This document shows positions 10,001 through 18,700 of a stretch of DNA of 64,000 nt, piece by piece. The stretch lies in the NCBI GenBank assembly GCA_028278645.1, contig JANQDZ010000034.1:1-64000 (forward strand), given 5' to 3'. Under the pieces are notes generated by a model that saw nothing but the letters and a program-made list of their open reading frames with translations, did no database searches and was not told the DNA's origin. The translations under genes were made by a program, and so were the position numbers. Positions within the stretch are counted from its first letter, which is position 1. The number at the start of each line of letters is the position of its first letter. Source of the stretch: Longimicrobiales bacterium. GTDB lineage: Bacteria; Gemmatimonadota; Gemmatimonadetes; Longimicrobiales; Gaopeijiaceae.

Positions 10001-10478
10001 CCTTTCCCGGGAGTCTCAACATGGACACCTGATCCAGATGATCGATCACGTATTCGTCCGCGCCGACCTTCCGCAAATCCAAGGACCACCGATCAAATTG
10101 AAACGGAGACCCCTCCAGCCTCACGTCGAGCTCCGGATAACCGACCCCCACTCGGATCGGCCGGTGGTCAGGATCGAAGTACACTCCCCGGACCTCCAAC
10201 CGCTCACTCCGTTGCCGGTGGGTTTCCACGTGGAAGAGATAGAGGTCAAAAAAGGAGACCCCCAGGAGCATGAGAAGGGTGACCCCGAACCAGGAGAGGT
10301 TCAGACTCTTCCTTACCTGAGGGAGGGAGAGAACGGCTAACGCGGCAAGGAGGGTCAGGAGGCCGAGGGAGAACCAAGGCCAGCTTGGCCGGTGACGGGC
10401 TAGAAAGATGAGGAAGGCGACGACCGCCACCACCCCTGTCCAGAACGTTATACGTACCCGAACCCCGCGCAGCTTCAT
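7029..10478 (-). CDS. Giant SEDS-like (FtsW/RodA family) membrane protein
   Basis: This is about 1149 residues, roughly three times a normal FtsW or RodA. Three N-terminal membrane segments are followed by an extracytoplasmic domain of about 330 residues, then many more helices. The last third matches SEDS landmarks: MLFDFGLGLVFF (compare QPDLGTA), a GTGFAGTA glycine segment, and PLTGQNMPF (compare PVTGLTLPF). In the loop where FtsW has PEAHTDF, this protein reads SYAENTYS, so by my hand alignment the catalytic Asp is a Thr. I chose the ATG at 10478 because GGGAG sits 5 bases before it; an ATG at 10499 is also possible. It is coupled to the transpeptidase gene by ATGA. Confidence 0.75.
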   Translation of the reverse strand: MKLRGVRVRITFWTGVVAVVAFLIFLARHRPSWPWFSLGLLTLLAALAVLSLPQVRKSLNLSWFGVTLLMLLGVSFFDLYLFHVETHRQRSERLEVRGVYFDPDHRPIRVGVGYPELDVRLEGSPFQFDRWSLDLRKVGADEYVIDHLDQVSMLRLPGKVWWNPWGRTRTPVLGAVLGRGGGPSPLGEAGNPGLEIQLLPDGRRGTLDWSGARALLSSENTFLDWRLSRRLSQGILLSDLEWDSLPDRNLAQDLIITQTRPGRTLGRVRIALPEFRLVARSSGESLGPDGPPLVSEGDTVWVTSRGKVWAFSVDRVPGVSRVAAPVAVQFVRRPRPTGWALPSSEACGDETHRCAVVSTKALPPPQAHFDLGGFGLDTARYSLLARLETDRAGVRIVGADEEVRFAYGAVQPIQALPASEESPEAGILVRVHRAAQGQQSAVFITVFGLFVLIVGALATVSGEPAIWKRRKATSPNMSAAWAFVNVFLVFLGLRLALGLRVAYSPPFYDRAAETAVGLWITFALMLVALGRWSSWTPAFWRLIRWLERPASRLFLPGVNGSGAPDAGARKGDANLGSGGSRDQAGLKKGRIRTALGLLLMFASMVLLMWQRPGTGASLVVATAGIGAWLAMGLTRRQLSGRRRDERPLDTITAEGPGENPALSLAFAAGGSVVLALAIHAPWMALVPVTGLLGLLAANRLLGRWKAFAAPSRRGWGILSLVLVALGVGVLAFFPWPVPGLVLLGAGSVVAGFLLRRSWGEDTRSLIERGHAGLVAVGHALFSGMGWVGVLAVLGILVFLSAQAIPPFVRFGLVFILFLLAIRAGLACHRLLEKGGRRSQIQALGVLVIPLGVLLVFMLFDFGLGLVFFVPMFLTVLLSARIDRLPKVLVGGSVAVSATIAVFAWSVLNPSVGALKAAPDLPTFSEEFGSVGNAFTDLLRLAGMSGPVTRASIRSIAASDPELLEEALAFAGPSEALFASAPSRDQVWGGRAYAASDLTGTGFAGTAVLGRGVPAAVSYAENTYSVYVLSEHGALGGICVLMVYLALLVVVGVWIYRVHETVQDTRAGLAILAMTVGGVLWLTLPAIYVAASNLALVPLTGQNMPFLGLNSWADVVLVSGLSTGIVFGLAALKEPDAPPRRQEAGRRVGP

Positions 10479-10557
10479 CATGTCTCCCAGGCCACCCATC
10501 TTCGCATCCCCGGAAAGGTGGAAAAGGACCCCTTTCCCTACGGGCGGATTTTCCGGC

Positions 10558-10620
10558 GGGTTTCCCCGGGGGAGGCCAGGAGGATTCCCCCGGGGGAGGC
10601 CAGGCGGGTTCCCGGGGGAG
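10558..10620. repeat. Tandem 24-bp repeat, about 2.6 copies
   Basis: Units are at 10558-10581, 10582-10605 and a partial one at 10606-10620. The first two differ at only a few positions and contain CCCCGGGGGAGGCCAGG. The array lies in the gap between the divergent SEDS-like gene and the M28 lipoprotein gene. Each unit has a CCCGGG palindrome core. It could be a protein-binding array or simple slippage; no function is shown. Confidence 0.75.
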
Positions 10621-10740
10621 TTTCGGCGCCGTCCCGGGAGGACCTCGGCTCACGGTTTCGGGCGGACTCCTGGATTGGCTGGAGAGCTGACCCTACAATG
10701 GGAACCTACTCGGAGAACGCTACCCAACTTTGGAGGAGAA

Positions 10741-11775
10741 ATGTCCCTCTCGCGAAGGCAGGTTCGGACCTCCCCGTTCGGATTAGTTCCAGCTCTGGGG
10801 GTTGCCATCCTGGCCTCCTGTTCAGGCCCTGAGCCCGTAACCCCACCGGTCCAGATTCAGACCCAAGCGGTGGATGCACATATCCGATTTTTGTCTTCCG
10901 ACGACCTCAAGGGAAGGGACGCGTTTTCGGAGGAGATTGCCGCTGCGGAGAACTATATCGCAGACCGGTTCCGGGATGCGGGACTGTCCGAGTTCCCCGA
11001 GTTCCCCGGTTTTAAAAACCGCTTCTCCTTCGAGTACCGACCGCGGCGGGACCCCGACGCTGTCCCGGTTACCTACGAGCTCCAGAACATCGTCGGATTC
11101 GTAGAGGGCACCGATCCGATCCTTAAAGACGAGTACATCCTTTTCGGCGCCCACCACGACCACCTGGGTGTCCGAGGTGAAGACCCGGACAACATCTACA
11201 ATGGGGCGGACGACAACGCCGCCGGGACCACGGCCGTAATCGCCCTGGCCGAGTACTTCGCTCAGGCCGGCGCCAACAAACGCTCCTTGATCTTCGCCAC
11301 CTTCACGGCGGAAGAAAAAGGCTTGATCGGCGCCCGGCACCTGGCTTCGAACCTCCCCATCGAGGCGGACCAGCTGATCTGTATGATCAACTTCGAGATG
11401 ATCGGAAAACCGGCGGCTGATGGGTCCTGGAATCTCATGTACCTGGGACCGGAAGCTTCGACCTTGGACGAGATCTTCCTTGAAGCTGTCGACGAGGACT
11501 CCGAGATCAGCTTGGTCGGGCCGGAGGAACACCAGGTTCGCTACTTCCGCGCGTCAGACAACGCGGCCTTCCACGCCGAGGGGTTTATCACCACCACCTT
11601 GGCGTCCCCCCAGAGCACCGACGACCCCTATTACCACCGGCCGAACGACCATTATGAATTCCTGAACATCGACTATATGGCCGAGGTCATCCGGACAGTG
11701 GTGGACATCACCGAACCGCTGGTCTCAGGTGAGGCGACCCCGGTGAAGACCGGAGGGGAGGACGGGTCATCGTGA
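10741..11775 (+). CDS. M28-family metallopeptidase lipoprotein
   Basis: The frame opens far upstream, but the ATG at 10741 is preferred: it has a GGAGGAG ribosome binding site and starts a lipoprotein signal (VAILASC, lipobox Cys near residue 22). The 344-residue product has an M28 core: HHDHLG, NGADDNAAG, TAEEKG, then INFEMIG and ASDNAAF. In the last two motifs the usual Asp (DMIG) is Glu and the usual His (SDH) is Asn. The Asn form occurs in some M28 proteins to my knowledge, so activity is likely but zinc binding may differ. It overlaps the next gene by GTGA. Confidence 0.87.
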   Translation: MSLSRRQVRTSPFGLVPALGVAILASCSGPEPVTPPVQIQTQAVDAHIRFLSSDDLKGRDAFSEEIAAAENYIADRFRDAGLSEFPEFPGFKNRFSFEYRPRRDPDAVPVTYELQNIVGFVEGTDPILKDEYILFGAHHDHLGVRGEDPDNIYNGADDNAAGTTAVIALAEYFAQAGANKRSLIFATFTAEEKGLIGARHLASNLPIEADQLICMINFEMIGKPAADGSWNLMYLGPEASTLDEIFLEAVDEDSEISLVGPEEHQVRYFRASDNAAFHAEGFITTTLASPQSTDDPYYHRPNDHYEFLNIDYMAEVIRTVVDITEPLVSGEATPVKTGGEDGSS

Positions 11776-13037
11776 AGTCGCCACTACCCCGGTGGGCAGG
11801 TTTCCTCACCGCCGGTTGGAGAGTAGGGGCCGCGGCGAGCTGCCTCCTGCTTGGGGCTATGGAGGCCTCCGGACAGGAGATCACCACCCAGGAGAACGCG
11901 GTTCTGGCGGACGCCCTCGTCCAAGGTATCACCATGGGCATTCCCGGCATCTCGGTCGCCATTGGCATCGGAGACGAGGTGGCTTGGACCGGGACGGCCG
12001 GATACCGGGACGTCCTCGAACGGGTCCCAGTGGTCGAAGACAACCGCTTTGGGGTGGGAAGCATCACAAAAACTTTTGTGGCCAGGGTGGTCCTTCAGTT
12101 GGTGGAGGAGGGGAAGCTGGACCTGGATAAGACACCGGCTGATTACTTGAACCAGCCCGTCGTCCGAGACATTCCCAACGCCGGAAGCGCTACACTTCGC
12201 CACCTCCTCAACCACCAGAGTGGAATCCCCACCTGGGAGTTCCAGGAAGACTGGATCCCCAGAGGCCGTGGCGCCCTGATGGACCTGGATCATATATGGG
12301 AAAAGACGGAAACCCTCGCATATTGCACGGAGGACCTACTTCCACCCACTAATATCCCCGGTGGTTCATATTCTTACTCTAATACGAACTACACCCTCTT
12401 GGGCTTGATCATCGAGGCCGTCACCGGGAATGATGCGGCGGCCGAAATCCGCTCTCGGCTCCTGGAACCCTTGGGCCTGGAGGACACGTTCCTGGAATCC
12501 TTCGAAGACGTGCCGGGAGGGTATGTGAACCACTATCACTACGCCAGCCCTGACTTCCTGGAGTCCGCCGGGGTCCATCCGGAGTTCATCGAGATCCGAC
12601 CCTACCTGGTAGAGTCCACCCCCGGGAACCTGTCTCCGGAATGGACCGCAGGAGGGATGGTATCCTCGGCCAGCGACCTGGTACGATGGGCTCGGGCTCT
12701 CAGGGACGGGGAGTTGGTAGGCCAGGCCATGCATGAGGAAACGTTCACCTACCATCCCCCGGGTACAGGGGCGAATCCACGATCCCAGTATATGCAGGGG
12801 ATTGCGAAAACTGTTGGCTTTTACGAAGATCTATCGGCCTTCGGACACTCGGGCGGGACCCTGGGGTTCACCGCCTATATGTACTGGCTGGAGGACCCCG
12901 ACATCATCATCGTGATGTTGGCCAATGTGGGAGGGATGCACTCTGGGCTTTCCCCCAGCCCCGTCTCTTTGTTTTTCCGGCAGGTCCTGTTACCCCGCGT
13001 GATGCGGGTGGCGCAACCGGCGCGGACCCCGAGGTGA
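11772..13037 (+). CDS. Serine hydrolase, class C beta-lactamase family
   Basis: The start is a GTG that overlaps the stop of the M28 gene (GTGA), so translation is coupled. The 421-residue protein has an N-terminal signal region (AASCLLLGAMEASG). The penicillin-binding fold motifs are present: SITK (SxxK, near residue 98), YSN in YSYSNTNY, and HSGGT near residue 360. Such proteins are D-alanyl-D-alanine carboxypeptidases, D-aminopeptidases or esterases more often than true beta-lactamases. Its coupling to a peptidase suggests work on peptides or muropeptides in the periplasm; the substrate cannot be read from sequence. Confidence 0.88.
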   Translation: MKSPLPRWAGFLTAGWRVGAAASCLLLGAMEASGQEITTQENAVLADALVQGITMGIPGISVAIGIGDEVAWTGTAGYRDVLERVPVVEDNRFGVGSITKTFVARVVLQLVEEGKLDLDKTPADYLNQPVVRDIPNAGSATLRHLLNHQSGIPTWEFQEDWIPRGRGALMDLDHIWEKTETLAYCTEDLLPPTNIPGGSYSYSNTNYTLLGLIIEAVTGNDAAAEIRSRLLEPLGLEDTFLESFEDVPGGYVNHYHYASPDFLESAGVHPEFIEIRPYLVESTPGNLSPEWTAGGMVSSASDLVRWARALRDGELVGQAMHEETFTYHPPGTGANPRSQYMQGIAKTVGFYEDLSAFGHSGGTLGFTAYMYWLEDPDIIIVMLANVGGMHSGLSPSPVSLFFRQVLLPRVMRVAQPARTPR

Positions 13038-13059
13038 CCCAGTCGGCTCCTTCCTCCCG

Positions 13060-15261
13060 CTAGTTCCTCCAGAGGTACGACATTTTGAAGAAGAAGCTCC
13101 GCTTCATCTCCAGGAAGTCGTCGCTGTCTACATAAGACCCCTGCTCCCAGCCTGCCTGCCAGCGGGTTTTGTCACGAAGGGATCCATACCCCACGTGGAC
13201 CACCGTCCCGGGTATGTAGGTAAAGGAAGCGAGGAAGTCTGTCAGCAGCTCCTTCCGATATTCGTTGTATTCTACGATCCCACGGAAGAAGAGGTATCGA
13301 TTCAGCTGGTAGGTCAGGCGACCCCAATATATGGGATAATCGTATATTTCCTCCCCATCGGATTCCCGGCTGAAGTCGACATAGGTGAAGTTGAAGTCGG
13401 AGCGGATCTTGTCTGAAGGTTGGTATGTCATGCCGGCCGATGCGCGGGTGCTCTTTCCCTGGTAAGGATCCGCCGAGTAAAAGATCGCGTTCGACCTGCG
13501 GAAGGACAGGGAAGCAAAGAAGTTTGTGGTCAGCTGACCACTTGCGGCCAGAGTCAAACCACCTTTGTCGAACTTCTCTTCACGGAAGATCTCGGTGGCG
13601 TACGAGTAAGCTCCCCGCACGCTCAGATTGGTCAGGACTATGGCGTTAACCAGGACCTGATTGAACGTCTCCCATTGATCACTGGGCCGGTCCAGCGTCT
13701 GGCCGCTGAAGAGCTCCAAGTCCACCCGGCGAAACACCTCCGAGTCGGGGTAGAACTTCGGCCTCACTCTTCCACTCACCTGGACGATCCCTGTCCGCCA
13801 GACGAAACCCGTCTCGGTGCGGAAGTCTTCGGTCACATCCTTTCCAACCAGGCTGAAATCAAGATCCCGGGTGCTCCTGTTGAGATGGAATCCCAAGGCT
13901 CTCCCGCTTTCGCCTGAGGCTTCGGAGTCTTCTCCGGTGGATGACAGAATGCCGTGATATGCCAGGGTGCTCGCACCGCCCAGCCGGATCAATCCGTCGA
14001 CCCCCCCCACCCTGTTGTAGTGGTCTCCGGCCTCCCGGCCGGAATAAATAGCTCCGATGTAGCTGTCCTCATCGAGAGCCCGTTTGTAGCGGAGAATGGG
14101 GACGTGGGCGTAGTCCGGCTCACCTGACTCGGGGGCGGGGGAGAGCTCATCGACAGCGTAGATGGAAGCGAGGAAGTCCTTCGCTCCGATCTTTCCCGTC
14201 AACTTCGCCCCTACGATCGGGTCCACGATGGTTCGGGTGTAGACGATGGAGTTCACAGGATCCAGCGATGAAGCCCCGGTACCACCCACGGAAAAGTGTT
14301 CGCCGCCCTCCCTGAAGAAAGCCCGTTTTTCCGGGAAGTAGAGTTGGTAACGAAGGTTCACATCCACCTGACTGGCGTCGGCTTCGACCTGGCTGAAATC
14401 CGGGTTGTAGGTTCCGTCGAAAATGAGGTCTGACGTGATCCCATACTTCCCGGTCAAGCTGAATTCACCTCGGTCTTCTTCCGTCGTCAGCTGACCCTGA
14501 TCCTGGGCTTTCCGGTTGGAGTAGGTCCAGGCGGGAAGAAGCTCAGCCACCCGTTCCGACTGCAAACCCTCATAGACCATGGGCATCATCTGAGTAAGCC
14601 ACGACTCACCCTTTTCCGGATCCAAGGGTGGATAGGTACCGGCCTCCCTTTGGCGGCTGACGAAACGTTCGAAGATCACCCCCATGCTCACCGTGTCCCC
14701 TTCGGCGAACCGAATGCTCTTCAGGGGGATCTGTATCTCCACCGTGTACCCGGAATCATCGATCTGCCCGTCGCTGAACCACACCAGGTCGACGTGGGGT
14801 TCCTCCTGGCCACCGGCATACCTGGTGTCCATCTGAATGCCCACGGGATTCACGTAGAAGGCGTACAGCGCCTGCTGGTCGTCGAAAGAGTCGAGATTGA
14901 TTGCGATCCAATCGTCCCGCCGGATGTTGTCACGTTCCGTGACGGCTGCCTTGATTTCCTCCGGTTCGGGATCGAATGCATGGAACGCGAAATAGAGGTT
15001 GGATCCATCATAGGCCATGAAAGCTCGGGTCTCCCCCACCATCTCCTGGCCGAAGTCCGGCATCCAGGTCCGGAAGTCTGTGACGAAAGGGGCCGCCTGC
15101 CACAGGGCTTCGTCCAGAACGCCATCGATGGTGGGAGGTTGGTCCGTCCGGAGCGGATGGAGAACCTCCCCTGGAGGAGCGGTCTGCTGAGGACTGGCCG
15201 GCTGGGGGAGGGAGAATATGGAGAGTGCCACTAAGAAGATCAGAACGCTCGGGGTTCTCAT
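13060..15261 (-). CDS. DUF5916 family protein (CBM9-like domain plus beta-barrel)
   Basis: The 733-residue protein has a signal peptide (ending near PQPASPQQ). An N-terminal carbohydrate-binding-9-like domain begins with PPTIDGVLDEALWQ. The remaining two thirds are alternating hydrophobic/polar strands ending in MSYLWRN, as expected of an outer-membrane barrel. This layout is the DUF5916 family, common in Bacteroidota and Gemmatimonadota, whose function is not known. It converges on the hydrolase gene with a 22-base gap; no clear terminator was found between them. Confidence 0.85.
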   Translation of the reverse strand: MRTPSVLIFLVALSIFSLPQPASPQQTAPPGEVLHPLRTDQPPTIDGVLDEALWQAAPFVTDFRTWMPDFGQEMVGETRAFMAYDGSNLYFAFHAFDPEPEEIKAAVTERDNIRRDDWIAINLDSFDDQQALYAFYVNPVGIQMDTRYAGGQEEPHVDLVWFSDGQIDDSGYTVEIQIPLKSIRFAEGDTVSMGVIFERFVSRQREAGTYPPLDPEKGESWLTQMMPMVYEGLQSERVAELLPAWTYSNRKAQDQGQLTTEEDRGEFSLTGKYGITSDLIFDGTYNPDFSQVEADASQVDVNLRYQLYFPEKRAFFREGGEHFSVGGTGASSLDPVNSIVYTRTIVDPIVGAKLTGKIGAKDFLASIYAVDELSPAPESGEPDYAHVPILRYKRALDEDSYIGAIYSGREAGDHYNRVGGVDGLIRLGGASTLAYHGILSSTGEDSEASGESGRALGFHLNRSTRDLDFSLVGKDVTEDFRTETGFVWRTGIVQVSGRVRPKFYPDSEVFRRVDLELFSGQTLDRPSDQWETFNQVLVNAIVLTNLSVRGAYSYATEIFREEKFDKGGLTLAASGQLTTNFFASLSFRRSNAIFYSADPYQGKSTRASAGMTYQPSDKIRSDFNFTYVDFSRESDGEEIYDYPIYWGRLTYQLNRYLFFRGIVEYNEYRKELLTDFLASFTYIPGTVVHVGYGSLRDKTRWQAGWEQGSYVDSDDFLEMKRSFFFKMSYLWRN

Positions 15262-15700
15262 CAGGAATGGCCCAAGTTCAGGGTTGATCGATCGGCCCGA
15301 ATGGTCCGGACCCGAAACACCACCACACCTTTCGTTGCCAGTTTAGTCTTTGTTTCACCCGCCGCCAGGCCCGGCGACCATCCAAAGAGAGAATTGGAAC
15401 CTGGTCTGCGTGGAGATCATTTCAAGGGGTTGACGAATCTGGCGTTCGGTATGATTCATTCCTCTCCGCGGGTTTCCTCTGGTGCTCGCGGGAAATGATG
15501 GCGGAAGGATTTGTGGCCGCTTGCCACCGCCGGATTCACCCGGGCCAGGTCCGGGGAATCGAACAAAGGTCTAAAGTGCCGGGAAAAGGGTGATGCCGGG
15601 TGGACCGTCCTTTTTGGTGGTGCCCCGGGTGCCCAAACCCCGCACGGAGACCGTCCAGCGGGGTTCTTTTTATGGGGCCCTTTTTCTGGTGGGTGAAGGG
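15262..15700 (+). promoter_or_regulatory. Long leader region upstream of metH
   Basis: This 439-base non-coding stretch separates the divergent DUF5916 gene and metH. It ends in a strong intrinsic terminator 30 bases before the metH start, so expression is probably controlled by attenuation. Several possible stems lie before it (for example CCGCG with CGCGG around 15469-15491, and CCGGG with CCCGG around 15596-15629). A weak TTGACG/TATGAT pair with a 14-base spacer lies near 15430. I could not match the SAM, SAH or cobalamin riboswitch consensus by eye, so the ligand, if any, is unassigned. Confidence 0.5.
15638..15671 (+). terminator. metH: Intrinsic terminator/attenuator before metH
   Basis: CCCCGC (15638-15643) pairs with GCGGGG (15658-15663). 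An inner ACGG/CCGT stem closes an AGA loop, and TTCTTTTTAT follows. It lies upstream of the metH ATG at 15701, so it must be read through for metH expression. This makes it a regulatory terminator rather than the end of a gene. Confidence 0.8.
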
Positions 15701-18700
15701 ATGTCAGAACCTGACTATCTGGATCTGATTGGTACCCGGACCGTCGTGTTCGACGGGGCGATGGGGACGAGCATTCAAGCCAGGTCCCCCTCCGAAAAGG
15801 ATTTCGGGGGTGCAGGGTTGGTTGGGTGCAACGACCACCTTGTCCTCTCCGCACCGGACCTGGTCCGGGATGTCCATTCATCCTTCCTCGACGTCGGTTG
15901 CGACGTAGTCGAGACCAACACCTTCCGAGCCAATCGGTTCGCCCTGGAGGAATATGGTCTCGTGAACCGCATCGCCGAGTTGAACTACGCGGCGGCCAAC
16001 CTAGCAAAGGAAGTCGCGGATTCCTTTTCGAGCCCAGACAAACCCAGGTACGTCGCGGGAAGCATCGGACCCTCAGGTTTCCTCCCAAGCTCGTCGGATC
16101 CGGACCTGGGACGGATCACATACGAAGAGCTGGTGGAAGGGTACCGGGAGCAGGCCCTGGCCTTACTCCAAGGCGGCGCGGACCTCCTCCTGATAGAAAC
16201 AGGACAGGACATCCTCGAGGTCAAAGCGGCGGCTTCGGCGTCCAGGCAAGCCATGGACGCAGAAGGCCGGTCGGTCCCTTTGCAGGTCCAGGTCACCCTC
16301 GATACGTCCGGGAGGATGCTCTTGGGAACCGATGTCCTCTCGGCCATGGTGACTTTGGAAGCCCTGAAGGTCGACGTTCTCGGTTTGAACTGTTCCACGG
16401 GCCCCGATCACATGCGGGGTCCCCTACGCCTCTTGGCGGAGCGTGGATCAACCCCGCTGAGTGTCATACCCAACGCAGGGATTCCACAAAATGTGGGGGG
16501 CGAAGCGGTGTACCCTCTCACCCCGGAGAAACTAGCTCACGACCTCGCAGAGTTCGTGGAGAAGCTAGGTGTGGCGGTGGTGGGCGGTTGCTGTGGAACC
16601 ACCCCAGCCCACATCCGTGCCGTGGTGGAAGCCATGGCCGGCCTGACTCGAGGAGACCGGCCGGCGGACCTCCGTCGCCCCCGTGTCTCCAGCGCAGTGA
16701 AGGCCGTCGACCTCCGCCAGATCCCGGCACCCACGCTCATCGGTGAGCGGGTGAACGCACAGGGGTCGCGGCGGGTGAAGGACCTCCTCCTTGCCGATGA
16801 CCTGGAAGGCGTTCTCCAGGTGGCCAGAGAACAGGTGGAAGGAGGGGCCCACCTCCTGGACGTCTGTGTCGCCACGACCGAACGAACCGACGAAGCCGAC
16901 CAGATGCGCGCTGTGGTGAAGTTGCTGTCTCAGGGTGTCGAAGCCCCGCTCATGGTGGATACCACCGAAATAGAGGTGGCCATCGCCGCTCTGCGGCAGA
17001 TCCCCGGGCGGGCGGTCCTGAATTCCATCCACCTCGAGGGCGGTCGGGGCAAGCTGGACCAGCTCCTGCCACATGTCCGGGAGCATGGCGCTGCACTCGT
17101 CGCCCTCACCATCGATGAAGAGGGGATGGCGACTACGGCTGACCGGAAGGCAGCCGTCGCCCGCAGGATCCATGATATCTGCGTAGGCGATTACAGCCTG
17201 AGCCCATCAGATCTGATCTTCGACGCGTTGACCTTCACCCTCGCCACTGGGGAAGAGGAGTACCGAGAATCCGCTACGGAGACCCTCGACGGGATTAGGA
17301 ACCTCAAAAAGGAGCTTCCTGGCTCTTTGACCTCCCTCGGTGTTTCGAACGTTTCCTTTGGCCTCCAGCCCGGGGCTCGGGCGACTCTGAATTCCGTGTT
17401 CCTTCACCACGCAGTGGAAGCCGGGTTGGACATGGCCATCATCAACCCGGCTCACATCACGCCGTTGGATGAAGTCGATCCGGCGGCCAGAGAGCTGGCT
17501 GAGGATTTGATCTTCCATCGGACACCGGATGCCCTTCCCCGATTTGTCTCTTTCTTTGAAGGGCGAACCGAGGTGCAGGTGGAGGCCCGGGACCCTCGGG
17601 ACTCCATGACGGCGTCGGAGGCGGTCGGTTGGATGATCCTCCACCGAAAGAAGGATGGGATCGAAGCCTATGTCGATCAGGCCATCGGCGAACACGGAGG
17701 TGGGCACGAAGGCGCCGTGGCCACGCTGAACGGTGTTCTCCTTCCGGCAATGAAGGAGGTGGGGGATCGCTTCGGCGCAGGTGACCTGATCCTCCCGTTT
17801 GTGCTCCAGTCGGCCGAGGTTATGAAGCTCGCCGTAGGGCAGCTGGAGAGGTCCCTGGAACGGGCCGAGGGCCAGAGCAAAGGGACCGTGGTCCTCGCCA
17901 CGGTGCTCGGAGACGTCCACGACATCGGGAAGAACCTGGTCCACACCATCCTCGAGAATAACGGCTACACCGTCCATAACCTGGGGAAACAGGTCCCCAT
18001 AAACACCATTCTGGACGAGGCCGAGGCCGTGGGCGCGGACGCCATCGGCCTTTCGGCCTTACTTGTCACCACGTCAAAACAAATGCCGCTCTGCGTCCAG
18101 GAGCTCCACCGGAAGGAGAAGGAGATTCCGGTCCTCCTGGGAGGGGCGGCCATCAATCCGTCTTTCGTACGGAGCGCGGCCGCCGTGGGCTCGGACTCCG
18201 CCGATCTGTACCCCCATGGGGTGTTCTACTGCAAAGACGCGTTCGATGGCCTGGCGGCCATGGAAGCTCTTGTTGACCCCGACCGGCGCGATCGATTCCT
18301 GGTGAACTGGGCGGAGGGTGTTCATCGGGAGACACAACGCCGGAAAGAGCTGGAATCCCGAGCGGCCGCCAAGGGGCCAAAAAACCGGCGGCCGGCTCCC
18401 TCCAGGGAGATCGAAGTCCCAGCTCCCCCATTCCTGGGGCCTCGAGTCCTCGAGAGTCTCCCCCTGGAAGATCTCTTCGCCCTCATCGACAGGAACACCC
18501 TGTATCGATTGCACTGGGGAGCAAAAAACGCCAAAGGGGAGGCCTTCCGAAAACTGGTGTCGGAAGAGTTCGAGCCACGTCTGGATCGGTTCCAGCGAGA
18601 GGCCCTGGAAGGAGATTGGATATCGGTGGCCGGAGCATACGGCTACTTCCCGTCCGCCTCCGAGGGAGACGATCTCCTCCTATTTGATCCAGCCGATCCA

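Noticed and set aside
15480-15640. Cobalamin or SAM riboswitch before metH
   Set aside because: The GCCACTG/B12-box and SAM-core sequences could not be found by eye; the leader is kept as unassigned.
15590-15700. Upstream extension of metH by 37 codons
   Set aside because: It would translate through the strong terminator, and ATG 15701 with its ribosome binding site matches the family start.
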